Shown here: one piece after another, positions 9,657-19,962 of the stretch | Numbering within the stretch: the stretch's first letter is position 1 | Layout of the letters: the number at the start of each line of letters is the position of its first letter | Source of the DNA: Cytobacillus dafuensis | GTDB lineage: Bacteria > Bacillota > Bacilli > Bacillales > Cytobacillaceae | Assembly: GCF_007995155.1 (NCBI RefSeq) | Contig: NZ_CP042593.1 | Location: 4,382,001 to 4,446,000 of the forward strand | Reading direction: 5' to 3' | Length of the DNA stretch: 64,000 nucleotides | Made by a program: the position numbers and the translations under genes | Notes under the pieces: generated by a model | What the model saw: the letters and a program-made list of their open reading frames with translations, nothing else | Told to the model about the DNA's origin: nothing | The model's database searches: none

Positions 9657-11148
9657 CTGAGAGTAAGCTGTTCACTAATTTTATATATTTAGCTAGTGTT
9701 GAAGTAGCCATACCGTATTTGTCAGCGATTTGCTTCTGGGAAGCTTTTCCCCCTCTTAACTTAATCCAGACGGTTTCAATAGCAGCAGCCCATGCTTTAT
9801 GATTTTTAATGGATTGATTACTATTAGAAATTTCTACAAAAACAGTAAACCACATTAAAAATAAACCTGCTTCCACGGTTCCAATAGGATGATAAGATTC
9901 ATAAAGAAGCGCCGCGGTATCGTGTACCGGCATAGCCTTCCAGCCATTCCCTTTGCGTATGCAGGATAAATACTCTCGTTCCAAATGAGAAAATCTCCTG
10001 TTTTGGTTTATTTCTCTTGAAGAAAGTATCTCTTCCTTCTCATCTGACATAGCAGTTAAGAAAAGGGCAAAAAGACGCTCCTCAATATAATCACTGTCTA
10101 ATTTCTTGAGAATCGATGAAGGATGGTTCTCCAGTCCGTTATGGATCGTTTTCTCATCATTCCAAGGCTCAAATCCTTCTTTTTCAGGATTTAGTTCAAC
10201 AGATTTTTCCCAAGCAGATTTTGCAATTTTTTCTCTGCCTGTAAAATAGGCAGCATAGGAGAGCCAATAGTAAAAAGCACCATCTCCATCAAATCCTTTT
10301 TTCTGCAGCCTGCGAAGCCATAAAAAAGCAGCATCGTACTCGCCGATTAATGCAAAAGTTGCTCCAAGTTTAAACTGATGCTCAATGGACAAAGGATTGA
10401 TTTTTTTCAGAACCTCTTTTAGTGCTTTTACTTCTTTATAATCACGCTCATAAAAAGCGAAAACAAGCTTGTTGCATAAAGCATGTAAATTACCTGGATT
10501 CTCTTCAAACACCTTATCAAGTATATCTGCTGCTTTTTGAATTTCTCCTAGATAAAAATACGCAAGTGCCAGATTATTATAGGCTGACCAGTATTCAGGA
10601 TACTCATCAATGACAGAATTAAGAATCTCAACCGCCTTCGGAAAATGACCCGACTCAAGAAGCTCCCGTGCATGCTCCTGTTTTGTAATAAGATCATCCT
10701 GTTCGTAAGGCTCCTCATCCAATTCCTCCGCTTCCATTGTGAGCAGCTCAAGAAGATCAATAGTATCATCAGCAAACTCCCCATCCTCGTCCAATTCCAA
10801 ATATAAATTGGCATGATGGTAGGCATCCTTAAAGAACCCTAAATGTGCATAGTTATTGGCGAGAAAATAATGACATTCCACCATATCAGCATCAAGCTCT
10901 TCAATAATCCGATGCAAAAGACGGTTAGCTTGCTGGTATTCACCCATTTCCGAATGAACAACAGCTAATTGGCAGACAATCATGGATTCATCTGGTTCAA
11001 GTTGAATCGCTCTCTGTAAATATTTTCTTGCTTTATAAAGATCCCTTTTGTGGTAAGCCTTTAATCCTTTTGAAAAATAATACTCACCTGTAGGGTTAAA
11101 TATTAGTAATTTCCCATTCGTTTTCCTTGCTTTAGAGTCTTTACCCAT
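9652..11148 (-). CDS. yvcD: TPR-repeat protein with C-terminal HTH-like segment (YvcD-like)
   Basis: A 498-residue cytoplasmic protein built mostly of tetratricopeptide repeats, for example GEYYFSKGLKAYHKRDLYKA and AYNNLALAYFYLGEIQKA. The last ~30 residues (KQIADKYGMATSTLAKYIKL) resemble a helix-turn-helix. The ATG at 11148 has GGTGGAGGAT just upstream; an upstream in-frame GTG lies inside that ribosome site. Position between his and trxB matches yvcD of B. subtilis. Function is unknown; TPRs suggest protein binding. Its stop codon is provided by repeat A1. Confidence 0.85.
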   Translation of the reverse strand: MGKDSKARKTNGKLLIFNPTGEYYFSKGLKAYHKRDLYKARKYLQRAIQLEPDESMIVCQLAVVHSEMGEYQQANRLLHRIIEELDADMVECHYFLANNYAHLGFFKDAYHHANLYLELDEDGEFADDTIDLLELLTMEAEELDEEPYEQDDLITKQEHARELLESGHFPKAVEILNSVIDEYPEYWSAYNNLALAYFYLGEIQKAADILDKVFEENPGNLHALCNKLVFAFYERDYKEVKALKEVLKKINPLSIEHQFKLGATFALIGEYDAAFLWLRRLQKKGFDGDGAFYYWLSYAAYFTGREKIAKSAWEKSVELNPEKEGFEPWNDEKTIHNGLENHPSSILKKLDSDYIEERLFALFLTAMSDEKEEILSSREINQNRRFSHLEREYLSCIRKGNGWKAMPVHDTAALLYESYHPIGTVEAGLFLMWFTVFVEISNSNQSIKNHKAWAAAIETVWIKLRGGKASQKQIADKYGMATSTLAKYIKLVNSLLSD

Positions 11149-11516
11149 GAAATCCTCCACCTTCTTATTAACTCAAGTAGTATATCATAGAAGCAAGCTA
11201 TTGGAGAAGGGATTGGAGGATATTAGCACTAGAGTTCATATCACACGGTTAAAAGGGCTTTCGCAGGTGAAATTTAGAGAAAAGCATTTTTTTGAAAATT
11301 TTTCTGTCGGTATCAATTGGAGACAGAACGAAAGCAGCCTCTTAATCGGCGTTTGTGCCGTCAATATAAAAAGAAATCGCGGTGCTGTTCAAGAGAGTGA
11401 ATACTCTTTTTTCTATAATAAGCATCTGCCTATTAAGTCGCGACTGGTTTGGGATTTTTTGAAGCGTTTGATGGATAAGGTGGCAGAGCCGCAGGCGAGG
11501 AGGATGAAGTTTTAAG

Positions 11517-11566
11517 AAGAGTGTCTTTATTATCAGCGAATAAAGACACTCTTGACTCATTTTTTA
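11517..11566 (+). terminator. Strong hairpin, terminator-like on the plus strand
   Basis: A perfect 15-bp stem, AAGAGTGTCTTTATT with AATAAAGACACTCTT, has a 7-base loop; six T begin 6 bases after the stem. It stands alone between yvcD and array R2. An open frame (11147-11515, plus strand) ends right before it, but that frame has no ribosome site or recognisable product. Nothing else was seen in 11149-11516. Confidence 0.55.
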
Positions 11567-11620
11567 CTGTTTATGAAATCTCAATTAGCTACTAATCCAC
11601 GGAATTTATTTTCATAACAG

Positions 11621-12290
11621 ATTTTCTTTGAATAGTAGCTTGGGATGGTCTATTTTCTCAGGTATCTGACCACTTTTCTTGGAATGCTAGCTTTGGATGG
11701 TCCATTTAATCAGGTATCTGACCACTTTTCTTGGAATGCTAGCTTTGGATGGTCCATTTAATCAGGTATCTGACCACTTTTCTTGGAATAGTAGCTTTAG
11801 ATGGTCTATTTAATCGGGTATCTGACCACTTTTCTTAGAATAGTAGCTTTAGATGGTCTATTTAAACAGGTATCTGACCACTTTTCTTAGAATAGTAGCT
11901 TTAGATGGTCTATTTAATCAGGTATCTGACCACTTTTCTTAGAATAATAGCTTTGGATGGTCTATTTATTCAGGTATCTGACCATTTTTCTTGGAATAGT
12001 AGCTTTAGATGGTCTATTTAATCAGGTATCTGACCACTTTTCTTGGAATAATAGCTTTGGATGGTCTATTTAATCAGATATCTGACCACTTTTCTTAGAA
12101 TAATAGCTTTGGATGGTCTATTTATTCAGGTATCTGACCATTTTTCTTGGAATAGTAGCTTTAGATGGTCTATTTAATCAGGTATCTGACCACTTTTCTT
12201 GGAATAGTAGCTTCGGATGGTCTATTTACCCAGGTATCTGACCACTTTTCTTAGAAAAACTGCTTTGAATGGACCATTTAGCGAGTAATC
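11621..12290. repeat. Tandem array R2, 13 units of exactly 52 bp
   Basis: GGTC landmarks fall at 11650, 11702, 11754 and so on to 12222, then a decayed GGAC at 12274: twelve successive intervals of exactly 52 bp. Each unit has a 25-bp segment GGTC...N17...GACC and a 27-bp linker close to ACTTTTCTTAGAATAGTAGC plus TTTAGAT. The units starting near 11959 and 12115 are identical, suggesting duplication of a three-unit block. The array sits between the his operon and yvcD. Confidence 0.95.
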
Positions 12291-12314
12291 CATTTATGAA
12301 ACGCTACTTTTTAT

Positions 12315-12341
12315 GAACCCGGCCTCTATTCAGCCGGGTTC
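12315..12341 (-). terminator. GC-rich hairpin spanning the hisI stop codon
   Basis: AACCCGGC pairs with GCCGGGTT around an 8-9 base loop that contains the hisI TAG stop. It marks the end of the his operon. No T-tract follows on the minus strand, so it may stabilise or weakly end the transcript rather than act as a standard terminator. Confidence 0.5.
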
Positions 12342-12967
12342 CCTTCATGTCTTTTATCCAACACGCTTAATACTTCTTTAAACGGAAGATCTTGCTCTCT
12401 AAGCAAAACGAGTAAATGGTAAATCAAGTCGGCTGCTTCCCATTTAAGCTCTTCTTTGTCACGATTTTTGGCTGCGATGATGACTTCTGCAGCTTCTTCT
12501 CCGACCTTTTTCAAAATTTTGTCCACACCTTTTTCAAATAAATAGGTCGTGTATGCCCCTTCTGGTCGTTCTTCTTCCCGCTCCTTAATAATTTTCTCAA
12601 GGGACAAGAGTATGCTGTAGTCTGCTAGGCTAGCAGCCCCTTCCCCCGACTGAAAAAGGCTCGCATCAAAACAGCTCACTGTACCCTTATGGCAAGCTGG
12701 CCCCGCAGGCTTAACGAGTACAGCGATGGCGTCCTTGTCACAGTCGAATTTCATCTCCACAATTTTCTGCGTGTTCCCGCTCGTCGCCCCTTTATGCCAA
12801 AGCTCCTGCCTTGAGCGGCTGAAAAACCAAGTCTCACCTGTCTCAATTGATTTTTCAAGGGATTCCCGATTCATGTAAGCAAGTGTCAGTACTTCTCTTG
12901 TCGTCGCATCCTGAACGATTGCTGGGATGAGGCCTTTTTCATCAAATGTCAATTCTTCGAAATTCAT
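12326..12967 (-). CDS. hisI: Bifunctional phosphoribosyl-AMP cyclohydrolase / phosphoribosyl-ATP pyrophosphohydrolase
   Basis: A HisIE fusion that catalyses steps 2 and 3 of histidine synthesis. The N-terminal cyclohydrolase part carries metal-site motifs [12 protein letters not shown] and [12 protein letters not shown]. The C-terminal pyrophosphohydrolase part has [15 protein letters not shown]. It is 213 residues long. The start overlaps the hisF stop by 4 bases. It is the last gene of the his operon. Confidence 0.97.
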   Translation of the reverse strand: MNFEELTFDEKGLIPAIVQDATTREVLTLAYMNRESLEKSIETGETWFFSRSRQELWHKGATSGNTQKIVEMKFDCDKDAIAVLVKPAGPACHKGTVSCFDASLFQSGEGAASLADYSILLSLEKIIKEREEERPEGAYTTYLFEKGVDKILKKVGEEAAEVIIAAKNRDKEELKWEAADLIYHLLVLLREQDLPFKEVLSVLDKRHEGNPAE

Positions 12968-13722
12968 CGGACAGGCACTCCTTTTTCCTTTATATAAGCT
13001 TTTACCTCTGATACTGAAGTTTCTTTATAGTGAAAAATGGAAGCTGCTAAGGCTGCATCCGCTTTTCCATCAAGAAAGGCTTCTGCAAAATGCTCTGCAT
13101 TCCCTGCTCCACCCGACGCGATAACAGGAATCGATACCGACTCGCTGACGGCTTTTGTTAAGGCAAGGTCAAAACCCTTTTTTTCTCCATCTGAATCCAT
13201 GCTTGTTAGTAAAATCTCTCCGGCGCCAAGCTTTACTACTTCCTTCGCCCACGCGATGACTTCCCATTCGGATGGTTTGCGGCCACCATGCGTGTAAACA
13301 CGCCATGATCCAAGCTCTTCATCATACTTCGCATCAATGGCCACGACGATGCATTGTGAACCGAAAAATTTAGCTCCTTCTGTAATCAAATTCGGGTCAT
13401 TCACAGCGGCCGTATTAAGCGATACCTTATCTGCACCCGCTCGTAAAATCCTTTTCATATCCTCTAATGAGTTAATGCCCCCACCAACTGTAAACGGAAT
13501 CGCTAATTCAGACGCAACCGACTGAACGACTCCAACCATTGTTTTTCTACCTTCAACAGAAGCCGATATATCTAGAAAAACAAGCTCATCAGCACCTTGC
13601 TCATCATAAAAACGGGCTAGCTCAACAGGATCGCCTGCGTCACGCAGTTGCACAAATTGTATGCCTTTTACAACCCTGCCCTCTTTTACATCAAGGCAAG
13701 GGATAATCCGCTTTGTTAGCAT
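12964..13722 (-). CDS. hisF: Imidazole glycerol phosphate synthase subunit HisF
   Basis: The cyclase subunit, which joins PRFAR with ammonia from HisH to give imidazole glycerol phosphate and AICAR. This (beta/alpha)8 barrel has the catalytic Asp in [16 protein letters not shown] and the second in [16 protein letters not shown]. Length is 252 residues. It overlaps hisA by 7 bases and hisI by 4, so the three are translationally coupled. Confidence 0.97.
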   Translation of the reverse strand: MLTKRIIPCLDVKEGRVVKGIQFVQLRDAGDPVELARFYDEQGADELVFLDISASVEGRKTMVGVVQSVASELAIPFTVGGGINSLEDMKRILRAGADKVSLNTAAVNDPNLITEGAKFFGSQCIVVAIDAKYDEELGSWRVYTHGGRKPSEWEVIAWAKEVVKLGAGEILLTSMDSDGEKKGFDLALTKAVSESVSIPVIASGGAGNAEHFAEAFLDGKADAALAASIFHYKETSVSEVKAYIKEKGVPVR

Positions 13723-14453
13723 GATGCCTTCACCTCTCCTAATGCTTCCTTAACTGTAAAGCGTCCTTCGTAAATCGCTTTTCCTACAATGGCTCCGGTA
13801 ACCCCATCTTCATAAAATTCTTTTAAACTAGTTAAATCAGCTAGCTTGCTGACTCCCCCAGATGCTATGATGCTTTTTCCCGTTTCCTTTGCGAGCAGCC
13901 TGACAGCCTCTACATTGGGGCCAGAAAGCATGCCATCTGTTGCAATATCTGTAAAAATAAAGGTTTCAGCCCCAGCATCAGCAAATCTTTTCCCAAGCTC
14001 AACTGCTTTTACCTCAGATATATTCAGCCAACCATGAGTGGCAACATACCCGTCCTTTGCATCAAGTCCAATGGCCATTTGGCTGCCATATTTCTTAATC
14101 ATTTCAATGGCAAAAGCCGGATTGGAAACGGCCACACTTCCAAGAATGACACGAGATACACCATTTTCAAGATAATGAACTATATCCATTTCTGTCCGTA
14201 TGCCGCCGCCGATTTGAATATTCGCCTTCAGATTTTTCGCGGCCTGAATGACAGAGACATCATTGACTCTTTTACCATCCTTTGCTCCGTCCAGATCCAC
14301 CATATGAATCCAGCAAGCCCCTTCGTCCGCAAACTTCCTTGCCATCTCAAAAGGAGAGTCCCCATATACCGTTTCTTGATTATAGTCCCCCTGCAGCAAG
14401 CGAACACAGTTGCCTCCTCTCATATCAATTGCTGGATAAATCGTAAAACTCAT
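13716..14453 (-). CDS. hisA: ProFAR isomerase HisA
   Basis: Converts ProFAR to PRFAR, the fourth step of the pathway. It is a (beta/alpha)8 barrel related to His[18 protein letters not shown] carries the N-terminal catalytic Asp, and the second half has [14 protein letters not shown]. The ATG at 14453 follows AAAGGATGAGAG; an earlier in-frame start would overlap hisH. Length is 245 residues. Confidence 0.96.
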   Translation of the reverse strand: MSFTIYPAIDMRGGNCVRLLQGDYNQETVYGDSPFEMARKFADEGACWIHMVDLDGAKDGKRVNDVSVIQAAKNLKANIQIGGGIRTEMDIVHYLENGVSRVILGSVAVSNPAFAIEMIKKYGSQMAIGLDAKDGYVATHGWLNISEVKAVELGKRFADAGAETFIFTDIATDGMLSGPNVEAVRLLAKETGKSIIASGGVSKLADLTSLKEFYEDGVTGAIVGKAIYEGRFTVKEALGEVKASC

Positions 14454-14473
14454 GAGACTCTCATCCTTTCTTG

Positions 14474-15091
14474 TTAACAAAGCAAAGTAAAATTTCGCAA
14501 TAATTCCATGCCTAGAGCACTGCTTTTTTCAGGATGGAATTGCATTCCGTATATATTTCCACTCCCAACAATTGCAGGCACAGCTATATCGTAGCTGCTA
14601 TTGGCTATGACAACCTCTGTATGAGAGGTTTCAACATAGTAAGAGTGAACAAAGTATGCATAATCTTCTTTTATTCCTTGAAGAATCGGTGACGGCTGAA
14701 CTAAATTCAGTTGATTCCACCCCATATGCGGAACCTTATACGAAGAACCATCTTCCTTTACACCTAAAAATCTTCTTACCGTTCCAGGTAGTAATTGTAA
14801 TCCCTTCGTAAGTCCGTTCTCCTCACTCTCTTCAAACAATAGCTGCATACCTAAACAAATCCCCAGAAGCGGCTTCCCGAGCTGAACATATTCTTTCATC
14901 ATGCTCGTTAAACCTAATTTATCTAATTGCTCCATCGCGTCCTTAAAGGAGCCGACCCCAGGAAGGATGAGTCCATCAGCCTTCATTAGATCTTCACTGT
15001 TCTCCGAAATAAAGTAAGGAACTTCCATTCTTTCGAGCGCTTTGCTGACACTAAAAAGATTTCCCATTCCGTAATCAATAATGCCGATCAT
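14474..15091 (-). CDS. hisH: Imidazole glycerol phosphate synthase glutaminase subunit HisH
   Basis: A class I glutamine amidotransferase that supplies ammonia to HisF. Cys79 ([11 protein letters not shown]) and the His-x-Glu pair in MQFHPEKSS form the catalytic triad. Length is 205 residues. It begins directly after the hisB stop. Confidence 0.97.
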   Translation of the reverse strand: MIGIIDYGMGNLFSVSKALERMEVPYFISENSEDLMKADGLILPGVGSFKDAMEQLDKLGLTSMMKEYVQLGKPLLGICLGMQLLFEESEENGLTKGLQLLPGTVRRFLGVKEDGSSYKVPHMGWNQLNLVQPSPILQGIKEDYAYFVHSYYVETSHTEVVIANSSYDIAVPAIVGSGNIYGMQFHPEKSSALGMELLRNFTLLC

Positions 15092-15679
15092 TTACAACAT
15101 CCCTTTCGTAGAAGGAACTCCTTTTATATTTGGATCAATCATCGTTGCTTCATTTAATGCCCTGCCAAGCGCTTTAAAAATAGCCTCAATTATATGGTGT
15201 GTATTTTGTCCGTAGTGTACAATAACATGCAAATTCATCCTTGCCTCAAGCGCCAGCTTCCATAGGAATTCGTGTACAAGCTCTGTATCAAAGGTTCCGA
15301 CCTTTTGGCTCGGAAACTCTGCTCTCATCTCTAAGTGAGGACGATTGCTTAAATCAATGACAACCTGGGCGAGTGCCTCATCCATTGGAACAAATGCATT
15401 TCCATAGCGCTTAATCCCTTTTTTATCACCGAGTGCTTCTCTTAATACTTGTCCTAGGCAAATGCCGATATCCTCTGTCGTATGGTGATCATCCACTTCA
15501 ATGTCACCCTTTGCATTTACCGTTAAATCGAATTGCCCATGTTTCGTAAAGAGGTCGAGCATATGAGTTAAAAAAGGAACCCCCGTTTCAAGCTTGCTCT
15601 TCCCTTGCCCATCAATGTTGAAACCTAAAAATATGTCCGTTTCATTCGTTTTCCTTTTGATCTCAGTTGCTCTAGCCAT
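15092..15679 (-). CDS. hisB: Imidazoleglycerol-phosphate dehydratase
   Basis: Manganese-dependent dehydratase giving imidazole acetol phosphate. The two metal-binding histidine clusters are DHHTTEDIGI and NTHHIIEAIFKAL. The ATG at 15679 has GGAGGGGAGAAA immediately upstream, so the seven extra N-terminal codons are not used. Length is 195 residues. This is the stand-alone form without a phosphatase domain; no histidinol phosphatase or aminotransferase gene is in the operon. Confidence 0.97.
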   Translation of the reverse strand: MARATEIKRKTNETDIFLGFNIDGQGKSKLETGVPFLTHMLDLFTKHGQFDLTVNAKGDIEVDDHHTTEDIGICLGQVLREALGDKKGIKRYGNAFVPMDEALAQVVIDLSNRPHLEMRAEFPSQKVGTFDTELVHEFLWKLALEARMNLHVIVHYGQNTHHIIEAIFKALGRALNEATMIDPNIKGVPSTKGML

Positions 15680-15700
15680 TTTCTCCCCTCCGAAATTCAC

Positions 15701-16972
15701 TTATTTCCTCAATCGTATTTCAATCGCTCTCGCATGGGCTTCAAGTCCTTCAAGCCTTGCAAATGCTGCAATCTTTTCTCCATTTTCTTTCAATGCCTTC
15801 TCACTGTAAAAAACAATACTGGATTTCTTTTGAAAGTCCTCTACATTGAGCGGACTAGAGAAACGCGCCGTTCCATTCGTAGGCAGCACATGGTTCGGTC
15901 CTGCAAAGTAGTCTCCGACAGGTTCAGGACTATTGCGGCCAATAAAAATGGCGCCTGCATGTCTGATTTTTCCTAAAAGCTCCATCGGATTGTCCGTTAC
16001 AATTTCTAAATGTTCAGGAGCTAGTCTATTAATCGTGTCAATCGCTTCCTCCATCGTATCCGTCACATAAATAGCACCAAAGTTCTCAATGGATTGTGAA
16101 GCAATATTTTGACGAGGAAGTGTTAATAATTGCTTCTCTACCTCAGCTGCAACAGCCTTTGCCAATGCTTCGGATGGAGTCACTAGGACACTGCAGGCAA
16201 AAATATCATGCTCAGCTTGCGATAATAGATCAGCTGCAACTTCATCCGGTCTTGCCGTATCATCAGCAAGAACCGCAATTTCACTTGGACCTGCAATCAT
16301 ATCAATATCCACATCTCCAAAAACCTCTCGCTTCGCCAGTGCGACAAAAATATTACCAGGACCTGTAATTTTATCAACTGGAGCAATCGTTTCCGTCCCA
16401 TAGGCTAATGCTGCGATTGCTTGTGCACCGCCAACTTTATAAATTTCCTCAGCCCCTGCTTCCTGAGCGGCAACTAGAACGGCTGCCGGAAGCTTTCCTG
16501 TTTTTTTATCAGGAGGGGAAGTAATGACTATGCGTTCGACCCCAGCAACCTTTGCAGGCAGAACATTCATCAGCACAGAAGATGGATAAGCAGCCGTTCC
16601 GCCTGGCACATATAAACCAACTGAATCAAGCGGGGTTACCTTTTGGCCAAGAATCGTCCCATTTTCATCCGTTGTCATCCAGGACGGGTGCAATTGTTTT
16701 TCATGAAAGGAGCGAATATTTGACGCTGCCTCTTGAATAATAGCAAGGAGATCATCATCTATTTCTTTATAAGCTTCCCTTTTTTCTTCCTCCGTAACAG
16801 CGATATTAACTAAAGAAATCCCGTCAAATTTTTCTGTGAAGGCTTTTAACGCTTCATCTCCATCCTGACGAACGCGCTCAATAATACTTTTAACAACGAC
16901 TCGCTGCTCTTCTGTCCCATTATCAACCGACCTCTTAATGGAAATTTCCTCATTTATTTTTAAAATCTTCAT
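15701..16972 (-). CDS. hisD: Histidinol dehydrogenase
   Basis: Zinc-dependent NAD enzyme for the last two oxidations of histidinol to histidine. The family signature is visible in [14 protein letters not shown], and zinc/catalytic positions in [16 protein letters not shown] and [11 protein letters not shown]. Length is 423 residues, typical. It lies 13 bases after hisG and 21 before hisB. Confidence 0.97.
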   Translation of the reverse strand: MKILKINEEISIKRSVDNGTEEQRVVVKSIIERVRQDGDEALKAFTEKFDGISLVNIAVTEEEKREAYKEIDDDLLAIIQEAASNIRSFHEKQLHPSWMTTDENGTILGQKVTPLDSVGLYVPGGTAAYPSSVLMNVLPAKVAGVERIVITSPPDKKTGKLPAAVLVAAQEAGAEEIYKVGGAQAIAALAYGTETIAPVDKITGPGNIFVALAKREVFGDVDIDMIAGPSEIAVLADDTARPDEVAADLLSQAEHDIFACSVLVTPSEALAKAVAAEVEKQLLTLPRQNIASQSIENFGAIYVTDTMEEAIDTINRLAPEHLEIVTDNPMELLGKIRHAGAIFIGRNSPEPVGDYFAGPNHVLPTNGTARFSSPLNVEDFQKKSSIVFYSEKALKENGEKIAAFARLEGLEAHARAIEIRLRK

Positions 16973-16985
16973 TTCGTCACGCTCC

Positions 16986-17627
16986 TTAGAGGCCTTCGTT
17001 GCTCTGCAATTTTTTTACTAGCCGCTCGACAAGCTCATTAACCCTTTCTTCCTTTAATCGAAAGCTGGCTGGATTTACAATCAGCCTTGATGTTATATCA
17101 ACAATTCGTTCATATTCGACTAGCCCGTTCTCCTTTAATGTCCGCCCCGTGGAAACAATATCGACAATTCGATCAGCAAGACCAATCATTGGTGCAAGCT
17201 CGATGGATCCGTTCAGCTTAATGATTTCGACCTGCTCCCCTTGTTCACGGAAATATGCTTCTGCAACATTCGGATATTTTGTTGCAATCTTTGGTGCTAT
17301 GTTATTCATTTTTGTATTCGGTAAACCTGCCACAGCGAGGTAGCATGCACTTATTTTTAAATCAAGCAGTTCATATACAACGCGCTCTTCCTCAAGCATG
17401 ACATCCTTGCCTGCGATCCCAAGGTCTGCAACTCCATGTTCAACATAGGTAGGAACATCCATTGGCTTTGCTAAAATAAACCGGAAGCTTTCTTCAGGAA
17501 CATCAATGATTAGTTTTCTTGAATCATCGAACTCTGGCGGCAATTGGAAGCCAGCCTCACGAAGCAAATCAGCAGCATCTTCGAATATTCTGCCTTTTGG
17601 CATCGCTATGGTTAAAACGTCTTTCAT
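16986..17627 (-). CDS. hisG: ATP phosphoribosyltransferase, short form
   Basis: Catalyses the first committed step, ATP plus PRPP to phosphoribosyl-ATP. At 213 residues it is the short form without the C-terminal regulatory domain, so it needs HisZ, encoded just upstream with a 4-base overlap. Motifs are [12 protein letters not shown] and the PRPP-loop region [14 protein letters not shown]. Confidence 0.96.
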   Translation of the reverse strand: MKDVLTIAMPKGRIFEDAADLLREAGFQLPPEFDDSRKLIIDVPEESFRFILAKPMDVPTYVEHGVADLGIAGKDVMLEEERVVYELLDLKISACYLAVAGLPNTKMNNIAPKIATKYPNVAEAYFREQGEQVEIIKLNGSIELAPMIGLADRIVDIVSTGRTLKENGLVEYERIVDITSRLIVNPASFRLKEERVNELVERLVKKLQSNEGL

Positions 17628-18808
17628 ATCTCGGTTTCCCTCCCAGCATTGCCAACTAAAAAGGTGATGTCTTCATATTGGTTCGTACAATTATCAATAT
17701 CCTTAACGCCATTAATATCCTGTAGCACTACCTTTTTCCCTGACCTTCTCAGTTCCTGTGCATGTTGAAAGGCTTCCTTCCTTCGTTCTGGACTAAATAA
17801 AATACAGGAAACAGCTGAGCTCTCTATGTCATCCCCAAGCGCCTCAAGAAGTCGGTCTATCCGGATGGCAAAGCCTGTTGCCCCAGCCTGCTTGCCGAAT
17901 TTTTGAAGCAATTGGTCGTACCTGCCTCCACTCGCAATTGGAAAACCAACCTTCCCTGCATATACCTCGAATAAAATGCCTGTATAGTAGCTCATATGGC
18001 TCACGAGCGTTAAATCGAATTTCACTTTTTCCTCCAGTCCATAATCACCCATCATTTCAAATAGCTGATGGAGCTGAAGAATATCCTCTTTTCCTTCTTC
18101 ATTTTCAAGCAGGCTAACGGCCAATTCTATAATTTCTATTCCTCCCCTTAGCTTTAAAAAATCCAACAGACGCTGCTTGTCAATAGAAGAAAGGGCCAAC
18201 CCTTTTACATGCTCCCTGTATCCTACATAATTTTTCTCAAATAAAAATCTTGTTAAAGCTTCCACTCTTTCTTCCGTTCCTAATATTTTCAGGAAAAATT
18301 TATGGGCAAAGCCGATATGTCCAACTGAGAGCTTAAAATCTTCTAAACCAGCTTCTTGTAAGGAGCTGATGATTAATGCAATCACTTCCGCATCCGCGCT
18401 AATGGTATAATCGCCGATGCATTCCACTCCAATCTGTTCAAACTCTGCTGGACTCCCACCCTCCTTCTGCTGAGCGCGGAAAACATTAGCTGCATAAGCT
18501 AAGCGAATAGGCATATCCTTTTTTAACAATCTAGAAGCCGCAATCCGCGCAATGGGAGTCGTCATATCTGGACGCAAAACAAGTGTATGCCCTTGCTGAT
18601 CAAGCAGCTTAAATAACTGCTGGTCAAGTATTGCCGAAGCGGAACCAACCGTTTCATAGTATTCTAGAGTCGGAGTCTCAATGAACCGGTAGCCCCAACG
18701 CTCCATCTCCTTTTCAATCGAAGCCCTTACCACCCGCTTTCGATCAAATAATTCTGGTAATGTATCTCTCATCCCTAAGGGTTTTTCAAACATAAATAAG
18801 CGACTCAT
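17624..18808 (-). CDS. hisZ: ATP phosphoribosyltransferase regulatory subunit HisZ
   Basis: A histidyl-tRNA synthetase paralogue without tRNA-charging function that forms the HisG-HisZ complex and mediates histidine feedback. Class II motifs remain (motif 2 region [20 protein letters not shown]). The ATG at 18808 ([15 protein letters not shown]) follows GAGGTGA with a 5-base gap. Length is 394 residues. It is the first gene of the his operon, about 60 bases after the promoter. Confidence 0.95.
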   Translation of the reverse strand: MSRLFMFEKPLGMRDTLPELFDRKRVVRASIEKEMERWGYRFIETPTLEYYETVGSASAILDQQLFKLLDQQGHTLVLRPDMTTPIARIAASRLLKKDMPIRLAYAANVFRAQQKEGGSPAEFEQIGVECIGDYTISADAEVIALIISSLQEAGLEDFKLSVGHIGFAHKFFLKILGTEERVEALTRFLFEKNYVGYREHVKGLALSSIDKQRLLDFLKLRGGIEIIELAVSLLENEEGKEDILQLHQLFEMMGDYGLEEKVKFDLTLVSHMSYYTGILFEVYAGKVGFPIASGGRYDQLLQKFGKQAGATGFAIRIDRLLEALGDDIESSAVSCILFSPERRKEAFQHAQELRRSGKKVVLQDINGVKDIDNCTNQYEDITFLVGNAGRETEI

Positions 18809-18866
18809 CTCATTCACCTCAAAACGCTTTAGTTCGCTAATATGGTAGTAAAATAAAGTTATCTGT

Positions 18867-18895
18867 ATTTTAACTCCACGGACAACATCCGTCAA
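18867..18895 (-). promoter_or_regulatory. Sigma-A-type promoter of the his operon
   Basis: On the minus strand TTGACG (18890-18895), a 17-bp spacer and TAAAAT (18867-18872) precede hisZ. No T-box or other riboswitch was recognised in the short leader. Confidence 0.75.
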
Positions 18896-18974
18896 TAACT
18901 AAAAATTTGCTTAATACACTTTAAATAGTGTTTGTTAAAGTAGCTATTGTTAGACATGTACACGATTAATGTTA

Positions 18975-19004
18975 GAAAAACTTGGCGTTCGCCAAGTCTT
19001 TTTT
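18975..19004. terminator. Bidirectional terminator upstream of the his operon
   Basis: ACTTGGCG-TTC-GCCAAGT is a tight 8-bp hairpin with CTTTTTT on the plus side and TTTTT on the minus side. It isolates the his operon from the yvoF transcript read on the same strand. Confidence 0.75.
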
Positions 19005-19080
19005 GGCGAATGCCTTAGTTTTACTTATGCGATCTTAATAGCAGATATTAATTGAAAACACACTTCACTTTAGTACGTTA

Positions 19081-19357
19081 ATAAAGTGAAACTTCCATCA
19101 GTGGGGGTTTTTCGACGCACAGGACGTGCTAGTGCCGACGTTGCCACAGGACGTGGCGTTCTTAGTCGGCTTTCATCCCCCACTGATGGTTAGTTGCGGC
19201 CCACAGGAAGTGGGTCACGCAGACGTTGCCACACGATGTGGCGCTTTTAGTCTGTGTTCATTTTACGGGCTTTTATGGGCAGTTGTCCCCCACCTATCTT
19301 CCTCGCTTCTCTCTCAATCTTGAGGTGGGGGTCTTACTGCTCGTTAATGCGGGATAA
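19081..19357 (-). repeat. Dispersed repeat family A, copy A2 (long form)
   Basis: About 277 bp. Read on the minus strand it starts at TTTATCCCGCATTAACGGGC and ends GAAGTTTCACTTTAT. The left-end palindrome is ACGRGCAGTAAGACCCCCAC paired with GTGGGGGACAACTGCCC. The right-end palindrome is CCATCAGTGGGGG paired with CCCCCACTGATGG. In this copy the right-end hairpin is capped by two extra AGGAC-loop hairpins (19117-19129, 19143-19157). Confidence 0.9.
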
Positions 19358-19389
19358 ACTTAAACTTTCCTATTAGCCAAAAAAAGCCA

Positions 19390-19428
19390 AAATAAAAAGC
19401 CCTGCTTGCTATTGCAAACAGAGCTTTA
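19390..19428 (-). terminator. Terminator of the hprK-yvoF operon
   Basis: On the minus strand AAAGCTCTGTTTGC pairs with GCAAGCAGGGCTTT (two G-T pairs) and is followed by TTATTTT. It overlaps the yvoF stop. Confidence 0.8.
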
Positions 19429-19962
19429 AGCCTTTTCTTCTCCATATATCGGGTCATCCGCCCAGCGTTTTGCCATCTCTTCCTTCGTGTAGATCACCCG
19501 CATTGGATTTCCGCCGACAAAGGAGCCAGGAGGGACATCCTTATGCACTAAAGTACCTGCGGATACAATCGCACCATCCCCGATTGATACGCCAGGCAAA
19601 ATCGTCGTGTTGGCGCCGATCATGACTTCACTGCCAATCTCTACATTCCCTAATCGATATTCCTTAATTAAATACTCATGAGCAAGGATCGTTGTATTAT
19701 AGCCGATCACTGTATTACGGCCAACACTAATCTTTTCAGGAAACATCACATCCAGCATCACCATCAGAGCAAATGATGTCTCATCTCCAACCTTCATTCG
19801 TAAAAAAGTTCGATATAGCCAGTTTTTCATGCCTAAAAAAGGGGTATACCTTGCGAGCTGGATCACGACGAAGTTTTTTACAACCTTCCAAAAAGGAACC
19901 GTTTTATACACATGCCATAGTGAATTGGCACCTTCGACTGGATAGCGATCCGTTCTCCTCAT
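19426..19962 (-). CDS. yvoF: Left-handed beta-helix acyltransferase (YvoF-like)
   Basis: A 178-residue hexapeptide-repeat acyltransferase. The repeats are plain in [20 protein letters not shown] and [19 protein letters not shown], ending [10 protein letters not shown], as in the xenobiotic/maltose acetyltransferase group. The acceptor is unknown. It overlaps ppaX by 4 bases and is last in the hprK-lgt-yvoD-ppaX-yvoF operon. Confidence 0.9.
   Translation of the reverse strand: MRRTDRYPVEGANSLWHVYKTVPFWKVVKNFVVIQLARYTPFLGMKNWLYRTFLRMKVGDETSFALMVMLDVMFPEKISVGRNTVIGYNTTILAHEYLIKEYRLGNVEIGSEVMIGANTTILPGVSIGDGAIVSAGTLVHKDVPPGSFVGGNPMRVIYTKEEMAKRWADDPIYGEEKA

Noticed and set aside
11147..11515. 122-codon plus-strand ORF ending at a hairpin
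   Set aside because: Its start overlaps the ribosome site of yvcD on the other strand, it has no ribosome site of its own and no recognisable product. The hairpin alone was kept.
11621..12290. CRISPR array
   Set aside because: The units are repeated over their whole 52 bp, including the would-be spacers, and no cas genes are nearby. The same applies to the arrays at 2.7, 25.7 and 33.8 kb.
18809..18900. T-box or histidine attenuator before hisZ
   Set aside because: The leader after the sigma-A promoter is only about 50 bases, without T-box motifs or a His-rich leader peptide.
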